Source: JBKEDC01 sp047972995
GTDB lineage: Bacteria > Bacteroidota > Bacteroidia > Bacteroidales > Prolixibacteraceae
Length of the DNA stretch: 64,000 bases
Direction: 5' to 3'
Assembly (NCBI GenBank): GCA_047972995.1
Contig: JBKEBD010000016.1
Coordinates: 1-64,000, forward strand
The notes under the pieces were generated by a model. It made no database searches, was not told the DNA's origin, and worked only from the letters and a program-made list of their open reading frames with translations. Within the stretch, counting starts at the first letter, position 1; each line of letters opens with the position of its first letter. The translations under genes and the position numbers were made by a program. Of this stretch, positions 51,625 to 59,023 are shown in pieces.

Positions 51625-53964
51625 ATGAATGTATTCAAACATATCTTGCTTGGGGCTATTTTGCTTGCAAGTCAAAGTCTATATGCACAAACATTAAGCG
51701 GCAAAATTACAGATGCCGACAATCAAATGCCACTAAATGGGGTTCAACTTTATTTCCCCGAAATCAAAAAAGGCGCTATTAGCAATGTCGATGGACAGTA
51801 TTATTTCGATAAACTTCCTAATAAGAAACTCATTTTGCAAGTGTCTTGCATGGGATACAAGTCGGAAAGCATTAGCTTAGACCTGAAAGAAATTTCTACT
51901 CACGATTTTAAGCTTCACTTTTCTGTTACAGAAATGAGCGAATTAGTAGTTACCGGTCAGGCGGGCTATGTAGAAAAGAATCGGACACCAGCACCCATTT
52001 CCCTTGTACCGAAACAAGCGCTGCTTCGAAGCAGTGGAACTAACCTCATTGATGCACTAAGCAAAGAACCCGGAGTTTCGCAAATAAGCACTGGCTCTGG
52101 CATTTCTAAACCTGTCATTCGCGGATTGGGGTATAACCGCGTGGTGGTGGTGAATGATGGTATTCGCCAAGAGGGGCAGCAATGGGGCGATGAGCACGGC
52201 ATTGAAATTGATGAGTATGCGGTAGATCATGCTGAAATTTTGAAAGGTCCTGCTAGCTTAGCCTTTGGGTCTGATGCCATGGCTGGGGTAATAAATCTCA
52301 TTTCGGCACCTTCGGTAGCGCCAAACACCGTAAAAGCAATTGCCATGTTGAATTATCAAACAAACAATCACCTTTGGGGATATTCAGGGCAAGCACAAGG
52401 AAATCAGAACGACTGGCTTTGGGCGGCACAATTGGGTGGCAAGCACACACAAGATTTCCAGAATAGCATCGATGGAAAAGTAGAAAATTCTGATTTTTCG
52501 GAAAACTCGGCAAGAATCATGCTTGGCAAAAATAGACAAAATGGCTACACGCACACCAATTTTAGTTTATACAATATTAATCCGAACATTCCATCGTTGG
52601 AGGAACACACCGATGAGCATGAAGAACACAATGGACATGAAGAGGGACATAGCCACAGCCATAATCAAGAAATTGTGCACTACAAGGCGAGCATAGAAAA
52701 CCGCGATTACATTGGTCAACAAGGTAAACTAACTGAAACTCTAGGATTTCAACAAAACCGACGCAAAGAGTTTGAAGAAGACGAAGTGGCACTTTACATG
52801 GTGCTGAACAGCTTAAATTACGATGTAAAATACGAACACAGTAGCCTCAATAATTGGAAATTTACCACAGGAGTTGGTGGAATGTATCAGCATTCGGAAA
52901 ACAAGGGAGTAGAATATTTAGTTCCCAACTATGTACTGTTCGATATTGGGGCTTACTTTATAGCGCACAAGCAAATTGGACAATGGGATTTGAGTGGTGG
53001 ACTACGCTACGACCATCGTTCAAGCACAGGCGAAGAACTACACACCGAAGAGGTAGAACACGGAGATCATGTGCATGAGGCAGCAGATATTTTTGATGGC
53101 TTCGATGTTAAATTCAGTGGATTGTCGGCAAGCTTAGGCGCAACTTATCAGCTTTCAGATGTTACTTACACCAAGTTAAACCTTGCGTGCGGATATAGAG
53201 CGCCAAATGTTGCAGAGCTAGGTTCTAATGGTTCGCACGAGGGCTCTTACCAATATCAGTTGGGAAATGCTGAGCTAGATGCTGAGCATAGTTTTCAGCT
53301 TGATTGGGGAATTGGAGTGTCTAGTCAGCACATAGCAACCGAGTTAAACTTGTTTAGCAACCACATCAACAACTATATTTACAATCGTAAAATTCAGAAT
53401 GTTACAGGATCCGATTCCATTATGGATAATAGTTCGGTCTATCAGTATGCACAGGGAAAGGCTCACTTATATGGCGGGGAATTATTCATCGACTATCATC
53501 CTCATGCCATGCACTGGTTGCACATTCAAAACACGATTTCCTACACGCGTGGTCGATTGCTACAACAAGCCGATTCATTGAGCAACTTGCCCATGATTCC
53601 ACCTTTCAATTGGCAACCTGAACTGAAATTCGATTTAGGAAATTTGTCGAAATACACCAAACACACCTTTTTCAGTTTGGGGCTCGATGTAAATGCGGCT
53701 CAAGATGATTATTTTTCGGCTTACAACACCGAAACACGCACACCCGCCTACACTTTGGTTAACGCATCGGTGGGTACTGATTTTATAACTAAGAAAGGTC
53801 GTAACTTTTGTTCGTTCTATCTTTCAGGAAACAATCTTGCCAACAAATCCTATCAAAGCCATCTTAATCGCTTAAAATATGCGGGGCACAATGAAGAAAC
53901 CGGAAAGGAAGGTTTCTACAACATGGGACGAAACTTTAACTTCAAGCTGATTTTTAAGTACTAG
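51625..53964 (+). CDS. TonB-dependent receptor with His-rich loops (ZnuD-like)
   Basis: The 779-residue outer-membrane receptor has a signal peptide (ending SLYAQ). A carboxypeptidase-regulatory-like domain follows (GKITDADNQMPLNGVQLYF, residues 26-105), then a plug with VIRGLGYNRVVVVNDGIRQEGQQWGDEHG (164-192) and a 22-strand barrel ending in FKLIFKY. Two His/Glu/Asp-rich loops stand out: residues 327-352 (EEHTDEHEEHNGHEEGHSHS and on) and 470-486. Such loops are known from the zinc receptor ZnuD and suggest Zn2+, Cu2+ or Ni2+ as cargo. It is preceded by a small Cys/His protein in the same unit and followed by a long hairpin terminator. Confidence 0.88.
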   Translation: MNVFKHILLGAILLASQSLYAQTLSGKITDADNQMPLNGVQLYFPEIKKGAISNVDGQYYFDKLPNKKLILQVSCMGYKSESISLDLKEISTHDFKLHFSVTEMSELVVTGQAGYVEKNRTPAPISLVPKQALLRSSGTNLIDALSKEPGVSQISTGSGISKPVIRGLGYNRVVVVNDGIRQEGQQWGDEHGIEIDEYAVDHAEILKGPASLAFGSDAMAGVINLISAPSVAPNTVKAIAMLNYQTNNHLWGYSGQAQGNQNDWLWAAQLGGKHTQDFQNSIDGKVENSDFSENSARIMLGKNRQNGYTHTNFSLYNINPNIPSLEEHTDEHEEHNGHEEGHSHSHNQEIVHYKASIENRDYIGQQGKLTETLGFQQNRRKEFEEDEVALYMVLNSLNYDVKYEHSSLNNWKFTTGVGGMYQHSENKGVEYLVPNYVLFDIGAYFIAHKQIGQWDLSGGLRYDHRSSTGEELHTEEVEHGDHVHEAADIFDGFDVKFSGLSASLGATYQLSDVTYTKLNLACGYRAPNVAELGSNGSHEGSYQYQLGNAELDAEHSFQLDWGIGVSSQHIATELNLFSNHINNYIYNRKIQNVTGSDSIMDNSSVYQYAQGKAHLYGGELFIDYHPHAMHWLHIQNTISYTRGRLLQQADSLSNLPMIPPFNWQPELKFDLGNLSKYTKHTFFSLGLDVNAAQDDYFSAYNTETRTPAYTLVNASVGTDFITKKGRNFCSFYLSGNNLANKSYQSHLNRLKYAGHNEETGKEGFYNMGRNFNFKLIFKY

Positions 53965-54011
53965 CCTTGGTTTTGGCAGCATATGTCGATAGCCAATCTT
54001 AAACAAAAAAA

Positions 54012-54060
54012 CAAGCGCCGTAAGTACGAAATATTATGTATTTCGGATTTACGGCGCTTG
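54012..54060 (+). terminator. Hairpin terminator after the His-rich receptor (repeat family with 42543)
   Basis: The 22-base arms at 54012-54033 and 54039-54060 pair with few mismatches around TTATG. The outer CAAGCGCCG and inner CGAAATA match the nhaD hairpin in kind. Termination in both directions is possible, but no long T run follows on the plus strand. Confidence 0.7.
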
Positions 54061-54080
54061 CTCAATCGGTCTGAATATTA

Positions 54081-54268
54081 ACCTGAGTTCTGGATAAGCT
54101 TTCACCACAGGATTTATTAAAAGCCGCACATAAGAGCCTTTTTGCTCTGTTTTTGGCATAAATTCCGTCTTTCTCACTCAAAATATCCCGATATTCCTTC
54201 TTGGAAAAGCCGAAATTTCTACTCAAAAACAGAACAACCTGAGGCAAAATCTTATCCGGAACTCAGGT
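54081..54268. mobile_element. Miniature inverted-repeat element, copy B (188 bp)
   Basis: The ends ACCTGAGTTCTGGATAAG and CTTATCCGGAACTCAGGT are inverted repeats, flanked by TATTA on both sides (54076-54080 and 54269-54273). It shares about 30 bp of one end (CTGTGGTGAAAGCTTATCC plus terminus) and a GGTTGTTCTG-TTTTGAG-AGAA block with copy A. An open frame inside it (54062-54247, minus) contains NFGFSKKEYRDILSEK and might be a transposase scrap. It sits right behind the dnaX stop codon. Confidence 0.8.
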
Positions 54269-54273
54269 TATTA

Positions 54274-54924
54274 TTATTGCGTCAGTTCCAACTGAAGCAA
54301 ATTAATCAGTTTTTGTAGATTGGGGTTCTTTTTCTTCATGTCGGTAAACATCTCGCTTTCTGTCATCGGACGTCCTTCCACATTTTCTATTTCCACCACC
54401 TCTGTATGCAGTTCTAAGTACGAATTTCGCAGTTTATTCTTAAGATGGTTCAATAATTTGGGCTTAATCTTGCTGATTTCTTCTGCTCCAATTTTACTCC
54501 CTACTTCTAGCTTCAACACATGGTTTTCCACAGTGGGTGTTTTTCGCATGGCTGCTTTCAGAGCCGGACGATCATCTAATTTTCGCAAGAATCCTTGCCA
54601 AAGCTCGTCTAGTTCTTTAAGGTTTACGGGTTCATTTAATTTCTCTCCTTGAACATAGCTTTTTGCTTGTTCCACTACATCGGTTGCCATTTCTTCCGCC
54701 AATGTTGAAGCTGCTGAAACTCCACCTCCAGTTGAGGGCAAGACGGTCTTACGACGTAAAGCTCGCTTTGCTCCTGAAACCGCAGTTGTTGGCGGTGGCA
54801 AAGGTTCTGCCTTTTTCGTGTTTTCTGGTGCCGACGATTTAACAACTGGTGCTGGTGGCGTTTTCGTGCTTGCCGAAGGATGCTCTGGTAAGGTGCTGAA
54901 AATCGCTTCGAGCATATCGCTCAC
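54274..54924 (-). CDS. dnaX: DnaX tau-specific C-terminal part (reached by -1 shift)
   Basis: This 216-codon frame holds a Pro/Ala/Thr-rich linker (about residues 15-55 of the frame) and a C-terminal helical domain (ELDELWQGFLRKLDDRPALKA, VENHVLKLEVGSKI, LHTEVVEIENVEGRP) found in Bacteroidota DnaX proteins. The frame is open upstream to the A10 run at 54933-54942, where it is the -1 frame relative to the ATPase part: shifting at the A run gives K-K-K-I-A-D-V-S-D-M-L-E. A separate start (GTG at 54924) is formally present, but the fusion is more likely. The domain probably binds polymerase alpha or helicase as in tau. It ends with two stop codons; the second lies in the TATTA duplication of the miniature element. 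Confidence 0.8.
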   Translation of the reverse strand: MSDMLEAIFSTLPEHPSASTKTPPAPVVKSSAPENTKKAEPLPPPTTAVSGAKRALRRKTVLPSTGGGVSAASTLAEEMATDVVEQAKSYVQGEKLNEPVNLKELDELWQGFLRKLDDRPALKAAMRKTPTVENHVLKLEVGSKIGAEEISKIKPKLLNHLKNKLRNSYLELHTEVVEIENVEGRPMTESEMFTDMKKKNPNLQKLINLLQLELTQ

Positions 54925-54929
54925 ATCAG

Positions 54930-56033
54930 CTATTTTTTTTTTAGTCCTAACTGCGCCATACGCATAAGGGAAATTTCAACTGCCAATCGTTTGTTATCAT
55001 TCGATTTATAGTGAACATCGCAGTCGGAACAAATCTGAAGTGCCTCCAAAAGGAAGGCTTGCTCGCATTGTTGCGCTTGCTCTTTATATTTCTCTTTCAC
55101 CTCTTGCCCCACTTGTAATAGCTGCACTGTGGCTTGATCTCTACACACAAGCAGATCGCGTAGGTGTGTGCTCAATCCAATAACGAAATGATGCCCATCG
55201 AAACCGTGTTGCAATACATCATTGAAAAGAAGCAATACAGTCGACACGTCATGCTTTAACAAGGCATCAACTGCTCGGAAGTAATAATCATAATCAAGTA
55301 CATTGAGGTTCTGAATGGCTTGCTGATAGGTAACTTGCTTTCCGCAAAAACTCACAATTTGGTCAAAAATAGAAAGTGCATCGCGCATGGCACCATCTGC
55401 CTTTTGGGCAATTACGTTCAAAGCTGCGGCTTCTACTTCTACCCCCTCCTTTTCTGCCACCGATTGCAAATGCTTCACCGTGTCGTCGATGGTCATGCGG
55501 TTGAAATCGTAAATTTGGCAACGCGACAGAATAGTGGGCAAAATTTTGTGCTTTTCGGTGGTAGCCAAGATGAATTTTGCGTGTGCTGGTGGCTCTTCCA
55601 AGGTTTTCAAGAAAGCATTGAAGGCATGAGCTGTAAGCATATGCACCTCATCGATGATGAACACGCTATATTTTCCCACTTGTGGCGGAATGCGCACCTG
55701 ATCAATAAGTTTTTGCATTTCTTCTACCCCACGATTAGAGGCTGCATCTAGTTCATGGATGTTATATGATCGGTTTTCATTGAATGCTTTGCACGATTCG
55801 CAAGCATTGCACGGTTCAACCTCTGCACTTAGATTCTCGCAATTGATGGTCTTTGCAAAGATACGAGCCGTGGTGGTTTTCCCCACCCCTCGCGAGCCAC
55901 AAAACAGATAAGCATGAGCAATCTTACCACTTGCAATAGCATTTTTCAATGTTGAGCTAATCTGAGCTTGCCCTACCACTGTTTGAAAAGTGTCGGGACG
56001 GTATTTCCGTGCTGATACAATGAAGTTTTCCAT
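54930..56033 (-). CDS. dnaX: DNA polymerase III clamp-loader subunit gamma (DnaX ATPase part)
   Basis: The 367-residue in-frame product is the clamp-loader ATPase: Walker A CGSRGVGKTTTARIFAKTIN, a four-Cys zinc site (CENLSAEVEPCNACESCKAF), DEVHMLT and the SRC sensor motif ILSRCQIYDF, then domain III. It loads the sliding clamp at the replication fork. The frame ends at TAG directly after a run of ten A (54933-54942, coding LKKK). A -1 shift or one extra A in the transcript joins it to the tau-specific part. So the short form is gamma-like and the long form would be tau. This may be programmed slippage, as known for Thermus dnaX, or a homopolymer sequencing error. A TACTTTTG promoter box lies 22 bp upstream. 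Confidence 0.93.
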   Translation of the reverse strand: MENFIVSARKYRPDTFQTVVGQAQISSTLKNAIASGKIAHAYLFCGSRGVGKTTTARIFAKTINCENLSAEVEPCNACESCKAFNENRSYNIHELDAASNRGVEEMQKLIDQVRIPPQVGKYSVFIIDEVHMLTAHAFNAFLKTLEEPPAHAKFILATTEKHKILPTILSRCQIYDFNRMTIDDTVKHLQSVAEKEGVEVEAAALNVIAQKADGAMRDALSIFDQIVSFCGKQVTYQQAIQNLNVLDYDYYFRAVDALLKHDVSTVLLLFNDVLQHGFDGHHFVIGLSTHLRDLLVCRDQATVQLLQVGQEVKEKYKEQAQQCEQAFLLEALQICSDCDVHYKSNDNKRLAVEISLMRMAQLGLKKK

Positions 56034-56054
56034 GAAACATTTTTTCTAATGCCC

Positions 56055-56062
56055 CAAAAGTA
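56055..56062 (-). promoter_or_regulatory. TAnnTTTG promoter element of dnaX
   Basis: The minus strand reads TACTTTTG 21 bp before the dnaX start codon. Confidence 0.45.
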
Positions 56063-56172
56063 CAATTTTTCTGCTAATGTGGAAATGTTTTTATTCGGAT
56101 AAACTCGCCATAGTACACAAGCAAAGAACATTTATCGGCAGCTAGCAAATAGCACCTATCACTTTAAAATAT

Positions 56173-56180
56173 TATCTTTG
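56173..56180 (+). promoter_or_regulatory. TAnnTTTG promoter element of uvrA
   Basis: TATCTTTG lies 21 bp before the uvrA ATG at 56202, divergent from the dnaX box. Confidence 0.45.
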
Positions 56181-56201
56181 CAGCTCAATTAATCTTTGAT
56201 C

Positions 56202-58991
56202 ATGAGCAGCAACAAGCAAAATCAACAAATACATATTAAGGGTGCACGAGTGCATAATTTAAAAAACATCGAACTTCGCATTCCTCGCAATCAGTTTATT
56301 GTGGTAACAGGATTGTCGGGCTCGGGGAAATCTTCGTTAGCATTCGATACGCTTTATGCCGAAGGACAACGTCGATATGTAGAGAGCTTGTCATCATATG
56401 CTCGGCAGTTCCTAGGACGTTTAAATAAACCCGAAGTTGATTTCATTAAGGGAATACCACCTGCTATTGCAATTGAGCAAAAGGTAAATTCACGCAATCC
56501 ACGCTCAACGGTAGGTACTTCTACCGAAATTTACGACTACATAAAATTACTTTTTGCGCGTGTGGGTAAAACCATTTCTCCCATCTCGGGCAAAGAGGTG
56601 AAACGCCATTCTGTAACCGATGTGGTGAATTTCATTGGCAGCCTAAACGAAGGAACTAAGGTTATGATCTGCGCTCAAGTTCCGGACTTCGAAGACCGCA
56701 CTCTTCAGCAGCATTTAGAAATATTGGCTCAACAAGGATTTTCAAGAGTTGATACGCCTCAAGGGGTAAAGCGAATAGATGATGCGATGAGAGACAACTC
56801 GCTTAAATGCAACGATTGTGCCTTGATTATCGACCGAATTTCTGCTAGTACTGAGGAAGATAATCTGAACCGTTGTGCCGATTCGGTGCAAACGGCTTTT
56901 TTTGAAGGTCGTGGCGAGTGTTTTATTAAATATGACCAAGCAGGCGCATGGCTTACACAGCAATTTTCGAATAAATTTGAGGTAGATAGCATGAGCTTTG
57001 AAGAACCTTCAGAGCATCTTTTCAGTTTCAACAATCCGGTGGGTGCTTGCCCCAAATGCGAAGGATATGGCAAGGTTATTGGCATAGATCCTGACCTTGT
57101 AATTCCCAACAAAATGCTTTCGATCTATCAAGATGCGGTGGCGTGTTGGCGTGGCGAAACGCTGCAAAGTTTTAAGCTTGATGTTATCATGAATGCGTCT
57201 CGCTGCGATTTCCCTATTCACACTCCTTACTGCGATTTAACCGAGAAGCAAAAGCAGCAACTTTGGGATGGCTGTTCATATTTCGAGGGTATTAATAGTT
57301 TCTTTCAAATGGTGGAAGCTAGCGCCTACAAGATTCAAAATCGGGTGCTACTTGCTCGCTATCGCGGGAAAACTGATTGCCCCGATTGCAAAGGTTCTCG
57401 ACTGAAAAAAGATGCTAGCTATGTGAAAGTGGCCGGTATTTCGGTGCAAGAATTGGTGCTAATGCCTATTGATGAGCTACGTGATTTTTTCAACTCACTA
57501 AAACTGAATGAACACGACACTGCCATTGCCAAACGCATTCTAATTGAAATCAACAATCGTGTGGACTTTCTTTGCGATGTGGGCTTGGGTTATCTTACGC
57601 TCAACCGACTGTCATCAACACTTTCAGGTGGCGAAAGTCAGCGTATTAACCTTGCTACCTCGCTAGGCTCAAGTTTGATGGGCTCTATCTATATTCTTGA
57701 TGAACCCAGCATTGGTCTGCACCCCAAAGATACCGAACGACTGATTTCAGTGCTGCGGAAGCTGCAAAGCGTAGGCAACACGGTGCTTGTTGTGGAGCAC
57801 GAGGAGAAAATTATACGCGCTGCCGATGAAATCATTGATATTGGTCCGATGGCTGGTGTGCATGGTGGCGAAGTTATTTTTCAGGGCGACCACAAGGCAT
57901 TGCTTCACGCCGAAAATAGCCTAACTGCCGATTATCTTACTGGGGTAAAGTGCATTTTACCAGAACAAGCACCTCGCAAATGGCATAATTATATTGAAGT
58001 GCTCGGTGCTCAGGAAAACAATCTTAAGAATGTGTCGGTGAAGTTTCCGCTGAATTGCCTAACGGTGGTTACCGGTGTGAGTGGCTCGGGAAAATCAACC
58101 TTAGTAAGTAAGATTCTATACCCCGGAGTGGCTAAGATGCTTGGCATAACAGCAGAAAAAACAGGCAAACACAACGCCATTAAAGGCGATATTAAACAAA
58201 TAAAAGCAATAGAGTTTGTTGACCAAAATCCTATTGGCAAATCTTCACGCTCTAATGCGGTAACTTACCTGAAAGCCTACGATGAGATTCGCAAGCTTTA
58301 CGCCGACTTGCCGGCATCGAAACACCATGGTTTCAAGGCTTCGCATTTCTCTTTCAATATTGATGGCGGTAGATGTGAGGAGTGCCAAGGAGAAGGATTC
58401 ATTCATATCGAGATGCAATTCATGGCCGACGTTACTTTGGAGTGTGAAAGCTGTAAAGGCAAACGATTTAAAGACGATGTGCTTGAAATTAAACATCGCA
58501 ACAAGAGCATTTATGATATTTTGCAAATGAGTGTAGATGAAGCTATCGAGTTTTTCCAATCAGGGAAACTGAGCATCGAACATAAAATTGCAGCTAAAAT
58601 ACAGCCTCTTCAAGATGTGGGCTTAGGCTATGTGCAGTTAGGACAAAGTTCATCTACACTATCGGGCGGTGAAAGTCAACGTGTAAAGTTGGCAGCCTTT
58701 CTTTCGAAAGAAAATCAGGCGCACACGCTCTTCATATTCGATGAGCCAACCACAGGGTTACATTTCTACGATGTAGATGTGCTGATGAAATCGCTCAATG
58801 CGCTAATTAATCGAGGTCATTCAGTGATTATCATTGAGCACAATCTTGATGTTATTAATTGTGCCGATTGGCTTGTCGACCTCGGTCCTGAAGGCGGAAA
58901 ACACGGTGGTACTATTGTGTTTGAAGGAACTCCCGAAGGCATCAAAGCTTGCAATCAATCGGAAACAGGGAAGGCATTGTGCGGCAAATAA
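56202..58991 (+). CDS. uvrA: Excinuclease ABC subunit A
   Basis: The 929-residue protein is the damage-recognition ATPase of nucleotide excision repair, acting as a dimer with UvrB. The first Walker A is in VVTGLSGSGKSSLAFDTLYA and the second in VVTGVSGSGKSTLV; both ABC signatures (LSGGESQRINLA and LSGGESQRVKLA) are intact. Zinc modules CPKCEGYGK ... CPDCKG and CEECQGEGF ... CESCKGKRF are present. The ATG at 56202 (MSSNKQN) is taken as the start; an in-frame TTG two codons upstream is less likely. It is transcribed alone. Confidence 0.97.
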   Translation: MSSNKQNQQIHIKGARVHNLKNIELRIPRNQFIVVTGLSGSGKSSLAFDTLYAEGQRRYVESLSSYARQFLGRLNKPEVDFIKGIPPAIAIEQKVNSRNPRSTVGTSTEIYDYIKLLFARVGKTISPISGKEVKRHSVTDVVNFIGSLNEGTKVMICAQVPDFEDRTLQQHLEILAQQGFSRVDTPQGVKRIDDAMRDNSLKCNDCALIIDRISASTEEDNLNRCADSVQTAFFEGRGECFIKYDQAGAWLTQQFSNKFEVDSMSFEEPSEHLFSFNNPVGACPKCEGYGKVIGIDPDLVIPNKMLSIYQDAVACWRGETLQSFKLDVIMNASRCDFPIHTPYCDLTEKQKQQLWDGCSYFEGINSFFQMVEASAYKIQNRVLLARYRGKTDCPDCKGSRLKKDASYVKVAGISVQELVLMPIDELRDFFNSLKLNEHDTAIAKRILIEINNRVDFLCDVGLGYLTLNRLSSTLSGGESQRINLATSLGSSLMGSIYILDEPSIGLHPKDTERLISVLRKLQSVGNTVLVVEHEEKIIRAADEIIDIGPMAGVHGGEVIFQGDHKALLHAENSLTADYLTGVKCILPEQAPRKWHNYIEVLGAQENNLKNVSVKFPLNCLTVVTGVSGSGKSTLVSKILYPGVAKMLGITAEKTGKHNAIKGDIKQIKAIEFVDQNPIGKSSRSNAVTYLKAYDEIRKLYADLPASKHHGFKASHFSFNIDGGRCEECQGEGFIHIEMQFMADVTLECESCKGKRFKDDVLEIKHRNKSIYDILQMSVDEAIEFFQSGKLSIEHKIAAKIQPLQDVGLGYVQLGQSSSTLSGGESQRVKLAAFLSKENQAHTLFIFDEPTTGLHFYDVDVLMKSLNALINRGHSVIIIEHNLDVINCADWLVDLGPEGGKHGGTIVFEGTPEGIKACNQSETGKALCGK

Positions 58992-59023
58992 ATTTACGGC
59001 TAAAAACTTTCACCCCAATGTCA

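Noticed and set aside
54062..54247. 61-codon minus-strand open frame
   Set aside because: It lies almost wholly inside the miniature element and begins within its terminal repeat region. It is at most a transposase scrap, not a gene.
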